The notes under the pieces: generated by a model
Databases searched by the model: none
What the model was told of the DNA's origin: nothing
What the model saw: the letters and a program-made list of their open reading frames with translations, nothing else
Shown: piece after piece, positions 39,079-49,671 of the stretch
Numbering within the stretch: position 1 is the first letter of the stretch
Layout: every line of letters starts with the position of its first letter
Translations under genes and position numbers: made by a program
Source of the DNA: Peltaster fructicola
Taxonomy: Eukaryota > Ascomycota > Dothideomycetes
Direction of reading: 5' to 3'
Length of the DNA stretch: 64,000 bases
Assembly: GCA_001592805.2 (NCBI GenBank)
Contig: CP051140.1
Span: forward strand, 2,233,501-2,297,500

Positions 39079-39873
39079 TCACTCGACTTCCTGGATCAGC
39101 TCATCCAATATGAATGTCCACTGCTTCTCATTGACCTTGGAGACAGAGACTCGACTGTTTGTCAAGACCTGCATGCCTTGGAGAGGCTGTCCTGCTCCAG
39201 CATGCTCCTGCAGCTTTTTCAAGGCGACTGGAGCGGACAGTTTCTTTCGGAACTCGACATGAACGAGACTCCACTGAGGCTTGTCTGCGGTGCCTCGCTT
39301 GCCTGGCTCGACATAGCCATACGCATCCTCATCATCGACAGTAAAGTCGGCTTCGTGCTCCTTGACGACCTCCATGATACCGGTGATACCGGGTTTCAGC
39401 TTACCAGAACCACCACTTGCGTAAAAGAATGCGAGGTCACCTTTCTTCATAGCACGCATATTGTTGCGCGCAACCACGTTTCGGACGCCATCCCATGGCT
39501 CAGGCTCAGTCCTAGCCTCTAAGTCGTCGATGGTGAATTTCGTGTTGATCGTCTTGCCGCTGTGCGCTGTGACCTCACGGTCTTCTTGCTCAGCTTTCAT
39601 GAGCCAGTAGTTCTTGCCATCATCACTCGCTGAAGCAACAGGAGGATGTTCAGCACGTTTTCGCTTGCGTTGAGGTTTGGCAGCCTCGCCAACCTCAGTT
39701 GTCAACTCATTCTCGAGCTGTTCAGCCGCAGCAGCATCGGCACCAGTGATCTTCGTCGTCGGACCTCCTTTCGGATCGCGACCGCGCTTTCGGTGTGCTG
39801 GAGCGCTCTCAGGGTGTTCTTCTGGATCTGCTTTCGTGCTCGATTTGAGACGAGCGCTTGTTCGTGTTGACAT
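39079..39873 (-). CDS. EVE-domain protein (THYN1-like)
   Basis: 264 residues from the ATG at 39873; a second in-frame ATG at 39918 would add 15. The N-terminal 95 residues are basic and disordered with likely nuclear signals (KRGRDPK, PQRKRKRAEH). The C-terminal EVE domain, a PUA-like fold, starts at NYWLMKAEQED and contains WDGVRNVVARNNMRAM, GDLAFFYASG, ITGIMEVVKE and WSLVHVEFRKKL. EVE proteins bind modified bases in DNA or RNA (for example 5-methylcytosine derivatives); human THYN1 is nuclear. A reader role is inferred. No intron. Confidence 0.92.
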   Translation of the reverse strand: MSTRTSARLKSSTKADPEEHPESAPAHRKRGRDPKGGPTTKITGADAAAAEQLENELTTEVGEAAKPQRKRKRAEHPPVASASDDGKNYWLMKAEQEDREVTAHSGKTINTKFTIDDLEARTEPEPWDGVRNVVARNNMRAMKKGDLAFFYASGGSGKLKPGITGIMEVVKEHEADFTVDDEDAYGYVEPGKRGTADKPQWSLVHVEFRKKLSAPVALKKLQEHAGAGQPLQGMQVLTNSRVSVSKVNEKQWTFILDELIQEVE

Positions 39874-40276
39874 TATGGTCGATAGATGTGGATGGAGACA
39901 GGCGCGTCGCGTGGACAACGCTGGACTCGAGCTGTTGATGTCTCAGATGGCAGGCGACGTCATTTGCGGCACTAGAAACCTGTTTGCCTTAAATGGCTGG
40001 ACTGCATGACTTTCTTTCGCACTCAACAACCAGACTGATTGGCGCTGACTTGACTCGCCCACTGAATCTCGCTTGAGCACAGCGTATGTGTAGCGGGCGA
40101 GAGCGAGAGCGAGGGCGATGTGATGACTTACGTGACTAGCGCGGTGTACAGCCTCGGGAGTATCAGCAGCTCAGCCTTCCTTCAGGCAGCAAGATAGGCT
40201 GTTGTTTCACAATATGAAGGTCGATTGAAACCTAAGGTCAAAGTACAAATCATAACAACAACAAGCACTATCTAAC
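39874..40276. other. divergent promoter region
   Basis: Shared 5' flank of the EVE-domain gene (minus) and the PPxY protein gene (plus). It includes a GAGAGCGA-type purine stretch near 40099-40117. No gene seen. Confidence 0.5.
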
Positions 40277-42010
40277 ATGGGTCTCGTCAAGCGACTCGTC
40301 GGTGGCATTGGCACAGGCGTCGGCCTAGCTGCAGAGGACGCAGAGAGTCGCAAGGACAAGCAGCGTCGAAGCTACACCCCAGCGAATTCTGAAGCTGGTG
40401 AAGTGCAAGCAAGCTCAAGCACACGGCCAGGACAGACAGGATTACCTCCATCATATGCCGAAAGTGTCAGCCAGGGATCCGATCGCCAACTCGAAGCAGG
40501 ACCGTCAGCAACCGACGACCATAAGGTTCAGCATGACGATGAGTTGAATCGCGAAGACAGCAGTGACCTCGACGACGATGACGATTCTGACCTCACACTG
40601 GATGACTTAGTCGACGAAGATGAAGCTGCATGGGCCCTCGACGAATATGCTGCATCACATGCTCCTCCCACATATGAAGACGCAACCACTGTGGTGTCCG
40701 AGGACGACCTTATCCGGGAGATCATCGCAGCACAACGCGCTCATGCAGAGCAGCCAGAACGGACCAAACTGCCTTGTCCAGTGATCATACCACAACGTCG
40801 TCCACGCAATAAATCTCGCGGCTTCGTTCGAGCCTATGCACCTGTGCTGCAGAACGTCGGCATTGATCAAGACACCTTCCTCCGCTTCCTCACTAACTTT
40901 CACAAATCCACACAGGCCAGTCCATGGTTCACTGTTGTTGAGGTCAGCAGCGTAGCCGCTCATGCTGCTGGTCCTGCCATTGGTTTTGCTGTCGAAGCGG
41001 CCGTCAAGGCAGCTGTCACTGCCGGCAGAAACATCGAAGTTGCACACAAGACGAACAACTTCCTGGACCGCATGAACTCCGAGCTATTCAGACCCGTTGG
41101 TACCTTCGCCTTCCTCATGAAGTACAAGACCGATGTCAATATGCCAGATGGAGGCGAAGGTTTTCTTCGTGTTGCTGCCAAGAGCATCAACCTCACAACC
41201 AACCAGATTGCGGCCAAGTACACCGGCAGCGACGACAATGCTGTCTCCGGACTGGCCAATCAGATGTCCATGTTTCGCATCGCCTCTGGTGTCACTGAAG
41301 GAGCAGATGACCTTCCAGAAGCTGCTCCGCTGATCTTTCCAGAGATTGACGAAGAGGCTGCCCGCAGTGGTCAGTCTATGAAGGACAAGAATGAGTTTGT
41401 GCAAGACTACCTCGATCGTCGAGCACAAATCAGATTTGTGAGTTATATATTCTCGCTGCATACTTCTCTAACACAAACCAAGGCTCGTCAAGACCCAAAG
41501 AGTGGTCTAAACATACCTGAAGAGCAAGTACAGATGAAATCCAAATGGGCTGACCCCGATCACCCTATGTTCAACTCAGGCGTCGTCGGACTTCTGACAG
41601 GTGGCTACCTCGACCTCAAGAGTCTGAGGACACAACGACAAGAAGCGAGACAAGATCGTAGAGCAGCCCGCTATGATCGAAGACAGGAGAGGCGTGAGAG
41701 CAAACGAGGAGTACGTCACGAGAAAAGACTAGACAGACATCAGCGCAGGGTCGACCGATTTGAATCAAGACATGGCATTGCACCAGGTTCGACCTCACAC
41801 TCAATTCCAACAAGCGAAAGGCAATCAGCATCGATTACTGCTGAGGAGCCGCGTCAACGTGCTCATGGTCACAGACGCCGCCATCGTCGCGGTAAGGACA
41901 GACCAATCCGTGGTACGCTGGCAAAAGTCATGACCGAGGACGTCATATATCTTATGGTAGTGAACCTGCCATCGGAAACAGAGCTCGCCGCGACAGTAGA
42001 GGCAGCATAA
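40277..42010 (+). CDS. uncharacterised fungal protein with two PPxY motifs
   Basis: 562 residues if the probable 45-nt intron at 41438-41482 (GTGAGT donor, CTAAC branch, AAG acceptor) is removed, 577 if retained; both forms are open. The N-terminus is MGLVKRLVGGIGTGVGLA. Two PPxY motifs, PPSY at 57-60 and PPTY at 130-133, flank an acidic Asp-rich run. A conserved-looking core (about 175-350) includes VDQ-type helices such as IDQDTFLRFLTNFHKSTQ, a hydrophobic Ala-rich stretch and SELFRPVGTFAFLMKYKTD. The C-terminal third is extremely Arg-rich (QEARQDRRAARYDRRQER). PPxY motifs suggest binding to WW-domain ubiquitin ligases such as Rsp5. The family is otherwise unknown to me. Confidence 0.8.
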   Translation: MGLVKRLVGGIGTGVGLAAEDAESRKDKQRRSYTPANSEAGEVQASSSTRPGQTGLPPSYAESVSQGSDRQLEAGPSATDDHKVQHDDELNREDSSDLDDDDDSDLTLDDLVDEDEAAWALDEYAASHAPPTYEDATTVVSEDDLIREIIAAQRAHAEQPERTKLPCPVIIPQRRPRNKSRGFVRAYAPVLQNVGIDQDTFLRFLTNFHKSTQASPWFTVVEVSSVAAHAAGPAIGFAVEAAVKAAVTAGRNIEVAHKTNNFLDRMNSELFRPVGTFAFLMKYKTDVNMPDGGEGFLRVAAKSINLTTNQIAAKYTGSDDNAVSGLANQMSMFRIASGVTEGADDLPEAAPLIFPEIDEEAARSGQSMKDKNEFVQDYLDRRAQIRFVSYIFSLHTSLTQTKARQDPKSGLNIPEEQVQMKSKWADPDHPMFNSGVVGLLTGGYLDLKSLRTQRQEARQDRRAARYDRRQERRESKRGVRHEKRLDRHQRRVDRFESRHGIAPGSTSHSIPTSERQSASITAEEPRQRAHGHRRRHRRGKDRPIRGTLAKVMTEDVIYLMVVNLPSETELAATVEAA

Positions 42011-42023
42011 AAAGGTACAGCAG

Positions 42024-42953
42024 CTATCCTCTGCGCCTAGTACTTGGACTGGTCCCATTGCTCACACTTGTCGCTTTTGACGCAGATGCTTTCACTGCCT
42101 CCTTGCCTGACTTTGTCAGCTTGTGTTGTGGTGTGGCCTTACTGCTTGGTGAGTTCCAGTAGTATAGCATTTGCGTAGCCAAGACAGCGTTCAAGGCAAA
42201 GCCTGCCACGAAGCCATACAGTATGAGCTTGTCGTCCACCTCTTGCAGCGTCGTGAAGATTCTGGTCAGCGATCCGAGAAGATAGTTGAAGACCTTCCCA
42301 AATGGTTAGCATATATCATGAAGATGATAGGACACACTTACGGCGAATGCTGACAATTGTCCTGTTCCGCCCTCGCGAAAGATCGTCAAGATCTGAGGCA
42401 GCTTCGAGGCAATACCGAGCAGGCCTGCGCCAGCTTGTAAGTACTGCAAGGAGGCCGTACTGGTGATGCTGTCGTTGTATAGTGCATAGCCCGCAGCTGC
42501 AAGACCGGCCACAAACACTGCAGCAGCAGCTCCGCGTCCTGAGTATTGCAGCACAAGCACACTGATTGCGATGTTCTGGATTGCGATCAAGACGATTTCG
42601 CCATATGTGCTGAACGGGAACTCGTTGCGCACGTTGTAGATCAAGGTAATGAGGAAGCTGCTCGTCTCCAGAAGATAGCTAAGAAAGCTGACTCCTTCTG
42701 CGGATTGCGAGTTGACGATCTTCAGAAGCTGTGGGACTTTCACAATGGACGATGCTGCCACTATGCCGATGCCCAGAGCTTTGGAGATCGCAAGCTTGAG
42801 GCAGTCTGTATCGCTGATGGTGACATTGTGAATGAGCCTTTGGTAGCACACATCATTGCCCAAGATCGACTTTCCTAGCTCTTGAATGGGCGCTGGGAGG
42901 TTTTGCGTGATTGGTGTCAGCAGAGGACGAAGATGCTGCTCGAGAGTCTCCAT
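42024..42953 (-). CDS. mannose-P-dolichol utilization defect 1 homologue (PQ-loop protein)
   Basis: A 293-residue polytopic membrane protein in two exons, 42953-42342 and 42293-42024 (48-nt intron). Two PQ-loop repeats are visible, with VPQLLKIVNSQSAEGVSFLSY in the first and KLPQILTIFREGGTGQLSAF in the second, plus about seven hydrophobic helices. The match to MPDU1/Lec35 is clear; in animals this ER protein is needed to use dolichol-phosphate sugars for N-glycans and GPI anchors. The tail is polar and Lys/Ser-rich. The stop lies 13 bp from the convergent PPxY gene. Confidence 0.9.
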
Positions 42954-43039
42954 GTTGATGTGATGATGCAGGAGTTCGTGACGCGTGTTAGGAATTATTT
43001 ATTATGAGCGCGCATCTCAGGGTCCACCGTTCCATACAT

Positions 43040-43808
43040 TTATGTTACTACTCTACTCATAACCCTCAGTATCTGTTCGATCTGCAGAGGCTGCTTTCCG
43101 GGGTCGAGACCGCTGATCTCTGACTGCTCATCCTGCTTCGGCTGCTCGATGTCTTCCATCTTGTTATCGTTCTCTTCGTCGCTGTCGTCCTCCCAGAGCT
43201 TGCGCTTGAGGCCAGTAAGAACATTTTCGATGCCGCTCTCTTGTTCTGCTATCGTAAAGTCGTCTTGGAATGCCTCCATCATACCCCTGGCTATGGTGTT
43301 GCTTGATCGCCCTGCTTCTGACCACAACTTCTCAATCTCTGCTTTGTTCGGATGTGATTCGTTCAGCTTGTCCGATCGAGTTGCCGAGCCGTGCAGCTTG
43401 ATCCAATCTTCGACAGAGGGCTCAAGTCGCTTACGTAGCAACTGTTGCAGCAGATTCTCTTGCGAGCGTGCTGGAAACGTTGGCAGAGGAAAGGCGTGCG
43501 CGGCATTGAGGAATTCGCGGTGTGATTCAAATGTCAATAACAGCTGGCTGAGGTTATGTGATACGATCTGCGCCGAGGACTGTAGAGATGGCCTGTGATA
43601 TCTTCAGTGGCTACATCTCGATCGTCTCACAGGCGCAACGACTGGAAAGTTGATTGATGCAGACCTACCATGAAGGCAAAGGCTCATTACGCTCGAGGTC
43701 CACCTTGAGCGAGCCTAGCGATGTCGAGAGCTGATTCAGACGCTGACGCAGCTGATCGATGGTACGTAGTCTGTCCTCTGGTAGAGGTGGAAATGCGACT
43801 GCCGCCAT
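43040..43808 (-). CDS. MED8: Mediator of RNA polymerase II transcription subunit 8
   Basis: 230 residues in two exons, 43808-43669 and 43592-43040 (76-nt intron, acceptor ATCACAG). The start MAAVAFPPLPEDRLRTIDQL followed by LRQRLNQLSTSLGSLK is a helical head-module segment. Exon 2 begins PSLQSSAQIVSHNLSQLL and continues with VFPLP-like AHAFPLPTFPARSQENLL, LRKRLEPSVEDWIKLHG and an acidic tail. These are the hallmarks of fungal Med8, which joins the Mediator head and contacts TBP and Rox-type factors. An in-frame ATG at 43865 would add 19 residues but is less likely. Confidence 0.88.
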
Positions 43809-44171
43809 ATCGTGATGTCGCAAGCAAGAGAGAGGCCTTAGCTTGTGGAAAGGCATTGTAGGCATACGTCCGTGCGCGCGGTTATTTGTCTTAGGATCAC
43901 ACTGCTTCGTCTGTTTCCATCATCATCACCATTACCATTACTTCTCCTTCACAAGCCGAACTCGTGTCATCACACGAACTTCAGGCAACACTTTGGATAG
44001 GCCGTTTGTCACAGTCAATTCGTTGCAATGCATATGTCCAGCCCGTTTCACATGCTTACATCGTCTTCCATGGCGGTATATCTATCACTTCTACTCGCGC
44101 AGCATCTTTGTTTCCTGCCTCACTAACCCATGTATACACGAGGATAGATATAGACGATACACAGCCCGAGT
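43809..44171. other. divergent promoter region
   Basis: Shared 5' flank of MED8 (minus) and the F-box-like gene (plus), pyrimidine-rich near 43915-43955. No gene seen. Confidence 0.5.
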
Positions 44172-45386
44172 ATGGCCACCCGCGATGTTCTGGTAGACGC
44201 AGTCTACAATGAGGTCGCAGCCTACCGCTATCGAGACTTTGCAACTTCTCTAATGATAGATGTTGCTGTCGTCCCTGACACCGAAGCGAGGATCATCACC
44301 TTTGGCCATTCGAGACGTCTCGGCTACACTACATACCAGATAAAGCCGTGGAGCGGCGCAAGTAAGACGCTCTCGATAGTATGCAACAGATCGAGGAAGC
44401 CAGTCATCAGCGAGAGCACTCGCAAAGAACTTCATGCTCATTTGGATGGTTTTGATCGCTTGGCTAACCCGATCGATGACATAGACACCTTTCGAGAACT
44501 ACGACAAGTCAGAGCGTGGGAAGCACTGCAGCGGTGGTGGCTTGGCAATGGTAAGTACTTTCATTTCCTCGACTTACCACCGGAACTGCGGGTCGCCATG
44601 TACTCGTTCGCTGTGCCTTCTAGAGTTCATCCAGTCCCTTATCGTGGCCATGGAGTGCGCAGAAGGCGTTGCATAGATGGCCTACCTATCGAGAGACCGT
44701 TATCTCTCTTCACTGTCAGCAGACAGATCAGCAACGAAGCTCTTGGCCATTCCTACCTCTATACTACCCGCATCGTCGAGGACGCATCGATCCTGAAAGA
44801 ATTGACCACATCGGCCTGCTTCCTAAGCAATGTTAGACGACTGGAGTTGGCGATCAATATGGACCTACGCACAGAATTCTTCCTCTTTCGTGATACATGG
44901 GCGATCGATCACTCTGAAATGGCATCTCTCCTCCCTTGTTCGCCGTTTAGAGCGATGGCATTGGCACATATCACTGTTCGAATTCCACAGGGCCGCCATC
45001 GCACGGTTATATCTGTGTGCGACACGACATTCACTACGGCTTGCCTAGCAATGGTCTTGCATCACTTTGGAGGTCAACGCCAGGTCGAAGTGCTTGGTGT
45101 TTCGGACCAAGGTCAGGCTATTGCTTTCAAGCACGCCTGTCGGCGAGCAAGGTCCGCATATGAGCTTTGGAGGACCAATGCAGAAGATCTTGGACACGAC
45201 AAGCTGGGCCTTGAGCACTACGATGAGTGGATTAAGTTCTTTTCGGAAGATGAACATGGCGGCGTGTCTGTTGCGAAGGGAAACAATGTCGACGGTGATA
45301 CCATCGATACGGACTGGATCAGGCGATGTGACAGAAATGGTCGATGCATATGTGTTCCACTCCATGCTATGGACAGGCAATTGTAG
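44172..45386 (+). CDS. 2EXR/F-box-like fungal protein
   Basis: A 404-residue intronless protein. The middle holds the fungal 2EXR/F-box-like signature, FHFLDLPPELRVAMYSFAV, followed by a SLFTVSRQISNEALGHSYLY segment, a pairing very common in this expanded Pezizomycotina family. The N-terminal third is probably soluble and unassigned; the C-terminus is charged and ends soon after a Cys-containing RNGRCICVPLHAM. No membrane helix. A substrate-adaptor role in ubiquitination is often assumed for the family but unproven. Confidence 0.78.
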   Translation: MATRDVLVDAVYNEVAAYRYRDFATSLMIDVAVVPDTEARIITFGHSRRLGYTTYQIKPWSGASKTLSIVCNRSRKPVISESTRKELHAHLDGFDRLANPIDDIDTFRELRQVRAWEALQRWWLGNGKYFHFLDLPPELRVAMYSFAVPSRVHPVPYRGHGVRRRRCIDGLPIERPLSLFTVSRQISNEALGHSYLYTTRIVEDASILKELTTSACFLSNVRRLELAINMDLRTEFFLFRDTWAIDHSEMASLLPCSPFRAMALAHITVRIPQGRHRTVISVCDTTFTTACLAMVLHHFGGQRQVEVLGVSDQGQAIAFKHACRRARSAYELWRTNAEDLGHDKLGLEHYDEWIKFFSEDEHGGVSVAKGNNVDGDTIDTDWIRRCDRNGRCICVPLHAMDRQL

Positions 45387-45740
45387 ATGCGAGCAACTGT
45401 ATCCTACTACAATCCTCATATCTATTCAATGATAGCAAATGTCTCTCCTGTGTGTTGCATATACCTTGCCTGTGCGCTGTGGCAGAATCGTGACTACTTT
45501 GAAAACGCGTGAACCTCATAATAGCGCGTAAGCACCATCGACTTCTTCCTACAACTACGGCATTTACCGCACTCTCTGAACAATGTCAGTACATACTAAG
45601 CCGGTACGTCTGCGACAAGTGTTTCTGCCTACACTCTACACAGTTACAAATGACAGCGCAAACACTGCCGTCCAGCCTCAACCTCTTCCCTCAACCTCAC
45701 CATCATCTCCCAGCATGTCGTGTTAGAGAACAACCCACTC
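45387..45740. other. intergenic region
   Basis: 3' flank of the F-box-like gene and promoter of the ZZ/EF-hand gene. No gene seen. Confidence 0.5.
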
Positions 45741-48034
45741 ATGTCATCGCAACCACCCTTCCTGCTTCGGCATCGAGCTGCCATCATCACGGTCACGACC
45801 GCGGCTGCAGCACTTGCCATCATTGCACTCTCGTCAACACGGCAAGAGTATCGCAGGCAAACACCACTTCGAAGACGCAATGCTGTGCGCCGCACTAGAA
45901 GGTGTGAAATCAGGTTCAGGACTCAGTATCCAACACAACAATGGCCCTTGGGCACCATCACCATTCTCTCGAACACTCGTGAGGAATGGACTTTGGCATT
46001 GCAAACAACTGTATGCCTAGGATCGAGACTATAGCAGACACATACCAGATCAGCTCCGAGCGTGCCGCGCAGGTATATGAGCTCTTGGTCACGACTGTAG
46101 TGAAGGCACTTCTCGAGGCCTGCCAACATGATGACTTTGAGGAATTACTGCCTGCAGGCTCAACGTTCGCTGTGCCATGCATACATTCACTGCGCGACAG
46201 CTTGCGAAACTTGAGCATCGTCGAAGTGGCGAACGTGCACGCTCTGGAAATTGATGTGTTTCTCTGTGTCGACGATCCTGCTCTGGTACATCGAATCATT
46301 CTGGAAAGTGAGCAGGATGGCAATCGCAACTCCGAGGAACAATCCATCACAACAGCCGAGCAGCTCAAAGGAGTCCTCTACTATATTGCAGAAGAGCAAG
46401 CCAAACGCAAGGCATATCAGCATCGGGGTATACGGTGCGAAGAGTGTGGCGAGACACCTATATGCAACGTTCGATGGCATTGTCTCAATTGCGTAGACTT
46501 TGACCTGTGCTCGACTTGCAAAGCTCTTACTGCCCATCAGAAGAATCACATCTTCGCGGAGATCAAGATACCAGTACCAATTCTGGCACAACCGCTGGGT
46601 GCATTGCCCTTGTGGTATCCTGGTAACGACACTGCCATCAACGGGAGACTGTCAGCTGCCGACCGACGCAGACTTGCTCAGCTGCATGACTACGATGAGC
46701 CGGAGATCGATGCACTTGCAGACCAATTTGTGTGTCTTTCGGACGGTTATAAGGAGAACGACCCACTGCACGCATACATCGGACGAGACGCATTCGCAAA
46801 AGCATTGTCTCACGAGAGATGGCGTCGTCGATGGCAGCCCAACATGCTCGTAGAACGAATGTTCGCCTTCTACACCGAAGGCGAGGGTCTGATTGGCTTT
46901 GACCGATTCGTTGCCGGTGTGGCATACCTCCGTGGCAAACATCGTTTCGCCTCACTGCACCAGGCCATACAAGGCTTTGATCTCGAGGGAGACGGCCTCA
47001 TCTGCCGCAATCACTTCGTAAGACTGCTGCAAGCTAAATTCGATGCCCACCGCCTGATGGTTGAAGAGATTGCAGAGTGCGAGGAGGCTGAGCATACCCG
47101 CCAAGTGGTACCCTTCCGTGGTAACCAACCTCTCGGGACCTTCTTCCATGGAAATATACCAGAAGGCGAGGCTACAAATGACAGCGGCAAGGTACCAGAT
47201 CGCTTTGGAGACCTCGTACCTGAGGAAGGACGACAGCTGATACTGCAAGATGTATTCCTGAGCAATGGCAGCACTAATGCTCTTTCAGCAAGCCAACAAC
47301 AACTATGCTCGGAGGAAGAACGCACGCTGCTCGGTCTACAGACTCAGGCCGGAGAAGATCGACGACATCGACAGACAAGCGAGGCACTGTTGTGGGATGA
47401 GGTCGAGCAGTCTATACATTCGACGTTGGACAAGCTATACAAGCCTTTCGAAAAGCGCTTGGCAGAGATCATCGCTACCAAAGATGAGCGCACGTTATGG
47501 AGGAAGGAAATACAGCAGATCTTACGCGAGCGCCAAGCCTTCTCTGATCAATTGAAGGCTGCTTCCGATCTAGATCCCTTGATGGCAACTGCAGACCGAC
47601 ACCATCGAGTTGAGGCTAAGAGCCTCCCAAGCGACGAGTTGATCACACTGCAACAGTCACTGCGCGAGAGCATGCTCCCAACGGACACGTCGTCATTGCA
47701 GGCAATGGAGGCAGATCTAGAGAGTCAATCACTCCAGACACTGCTCGCTAGAAGCGGGTATGATATAATGGACGAGGACGAGACTGTATCTGTCATTTCG
47801 ACGCCCGATCCTACAATGCCACAGCATAGACCAAATGCATCAGGTTTTCAACAACCACCTTCACGCAGCCGACTGGAGTATCTTGCAATGCTGAACTCGC
47901 TTGAGCAACACTTCACCCTTCGTGCTGGTCAAGTTTACCTGAAGACACAAGAGATTGAATCTCGTGCTCGAGCCGACGATTCAAAGGAGATCGAAGGGCT
48001 GATCAAGAGTTGGCTGTCGTGGGCAGCACTTTGA
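45741..48034 (+). CDS. ZZ-type zinc-finger and EF-hand protein, N-terminal membrane anchor
   Basis: The 3' part, from about 46021, is one long exon. It contains a ZZ zinc finger (RCEECGETPICNVRWHCLNC followed by DFDLCSTCKAL and HIF) and, after a linker, an EF-hand-like pair (FYTEGEGLIGFDRFV and FDLEGDGLICRNHFV) in which several calcium ligands are replaced. The C-terminus is helical. The start at 45741 encodes a basic residue cluster and one transmembrane helix (AAIITVTTAAAALAIIALSS) followed by RRRNAVRRTRR. The two parts are in different frames. A 119-nt intron at 45902-46020 would join them (about 724 residues), but the skipped stretch also looks coding. Function unknown; possibly an organelle-anchored Ca2+-responsive adaptor. 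Confidence 0.78.
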
Positions 48035-48166
48035 CAGCTCGTTACCACCAATCTGGCATCCGTCTAAGCACATGTCAAGCTGACGGTAGCTCATGCATAT
48101 GCAGACCAAGCACACCAGCCAACCCCATGGGGCAAGCATCTCCTCACTAGACCGCCATCATTGATC

Positions 48167-48481
48167 ATGGCGGGCACAGTGGCGAGCATTGCGCAACGCT
48201 ACGCAAACGAGACAAGCGCCGCAGTGAACACTGAAGTGTCTTTCGTGCGAAATGATAGGACTCGAGCACCACACTCTTTGTCATGGACCTGCGATCAACA
48301 TTATCAGATCGGCGACTTCGAAGTGGATGTCAGCAGCGACGGGGGCAAGATCCCGATAGTCGTTAGGCAATCTGAGGACAGCCAGGCGCAAAATCCTCGG
48401 CATACGCGCGAAGAGGATTTACGACACTCACAACCCCTGCCTTCTGTTCTTCCTCCAGCTCGTAGGACAGGGAAGAACTGA
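48167..48481 (+). CDS. hypothetical protein, low confidence
   Basis: A 104-codon frame from the ATG at 48167. It has a plausible soluble N-terminus (MAGTVASIAQRYANETSAAV) and SWTCDQHYQIGDFEVDV, then a polar tail. It may be the first exon of a longer gene that includes frames near 48.5 and 49.1-49.4 kb; a pyrimidine-rich CAG acceptor occurs at 48437-48457. I do not recognise the family. Confidence 0.35.
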   Translation: MAGTVASIAQRYANETSAAVNTEVSFVRNDRTRAPHSLSWTCDQHYQIGDFEVDVSSDGGKIPIVVRQSEDSQAQNPRHTREEDLRHSQPLPSVLPPARRTGKN

Positions 48482-49059
48482 TGCTCATGCGCGCGCGCCG
48501 CAAGCAATGCAGCCGAAGAAGGAATCTTCTCTCCGCATCTTCAGGCCCTACGTGCTCACTTTCAAAAGTCAAGCAGAAACTCAAACAGACCGCCCGTCTA
48601 GTGCGCCACCGAGCACTTCTCCATGGCGTAGCCTACTTGCACGTGCTCGTCGACATGGTCCATCTTATGGTCAGCATCGATAACGATTCTCTTCAGCACT
48701 GCGGCGTCCACACTGCATGCTGCTGTTGCAATCTGCAGTGATATACACATCCTGCCATCAGCAACGGCAGACTCCTGTTTCCCAGCAGCCCGCCTTGTGA
48801 ATGAGCATTACGCACCAACCACTGGTGGCTTGAACTCAAAACGACCACATCCCATGCTTTCCCAGACTTGGGACCGCTACCGCTCCTTAGCCAAAGCGAG
48901 CTCAGCTGCATGATCGCAAGACATGGTCAACGCAGGCTCAAACCACGAGTTTTACATACCGAACGATCTTTGTCTGCTGATCATACTTGTTAGTGTACCG
49001 AAGCACAAGCAAATGGCATTGTGATAGGCAGGGCCTCAAACACAAGCATTGATCATCCC
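48482..49059. other. region of uncertain content
   Basis: Short frames on the plus strand, one reading KKESSLRIFRPYVLTFKSQ near 48510-48566, could be an internal exon. No homology is recognised. Confidence 0.35.
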
Positions 49060-49398
49060 ATGCTTGTGTCATCGCCATGCAACAAGACAGTCCAAGTGCT
49101 ACATAGTGAGCAATATGGTGCTACTCTTAATGGTCAGCAGCCATTGGAAAGACAATCGTTTGAAACGATGATTTTCGTCGTGTGCAACTCGAGCTGCTGT
49201 GTCGGACCCCAACTAGTTGTATCCTGCAGTGACCCTGGTAATCAGGACATCAGCAGCTGTCACATCGATGGTGCGCCGTTCGAGGTTGAAGGAACCCGTC
49301 GAGGAGTGCACGGCATGCTAGGTACACTGTACTCTCTGATGCAGGTCCCAGGCCTGATGACTGCCTCTCGTCTCCGCGAACTAACGATTTCGATCTAA
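49060..49398 (+). CDS. hypothetical protein or terminal exon, low confidence
   Basis: A 112-codon frame. The end looks like real protein: HIDGAPFEVEGTRRGVHGML, then LYSLMQVPGLMTASRLREL before the stop. There is a hydrophobic, Cys-containing middle. It could stand alone from the ATG at 49060 or be the last exon of a gene starting at 48167. I do not recognise the family. Confidence 0.32.
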   Translation: MLVSSPCNKTVQVLHSEQYGATLNGQQPLERQSFETMIFVVCNSSCCVGPQLVVSCSDPGNQDISSCHIDGAPFEVEGTRRGVHGMLGTLYSLMQVPGLMTASRLRELTISI

Positions 49399-49671
49399 GG
49401 GGGTCACTAAGAGAGACTACCACACGGCCCCTCACGAAATGACCTACGGTAGCGACGTTACTGACAGCTGATTGGCCTTGCTCATGTGAGACGTACCCAT
49501 ATTGGTCCCAGCTCGAATCATTTGAGCCCAGGCCTGGCACCCGCAGTAGTTATTACTACCTCAGCTGTGCTCGGGTGTTTCTTCTGAGCTACTCTATTGC
49601 TGTCGCTGTCCTGTCGCGTCGCAGATTGACCACTGTCTTTCATACCCAGCGACAGTTCGATCTCGACGAAC
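49399..49671. other. promoter region of the rhodopsin-domain gene
   Basis: No gene seen. AT-poor, with pyrimidine-rich stretches shortly before the start at 49672. Confidence 0.4.

Noticed and set aside
44551-44624. Strong GTAAGT donor-like site inside the F-box-like gene
   Set aside because: Splicing to the next suitable AG would delete the conserved FHFLDLPPELR segment, and the frame is open without an intron.
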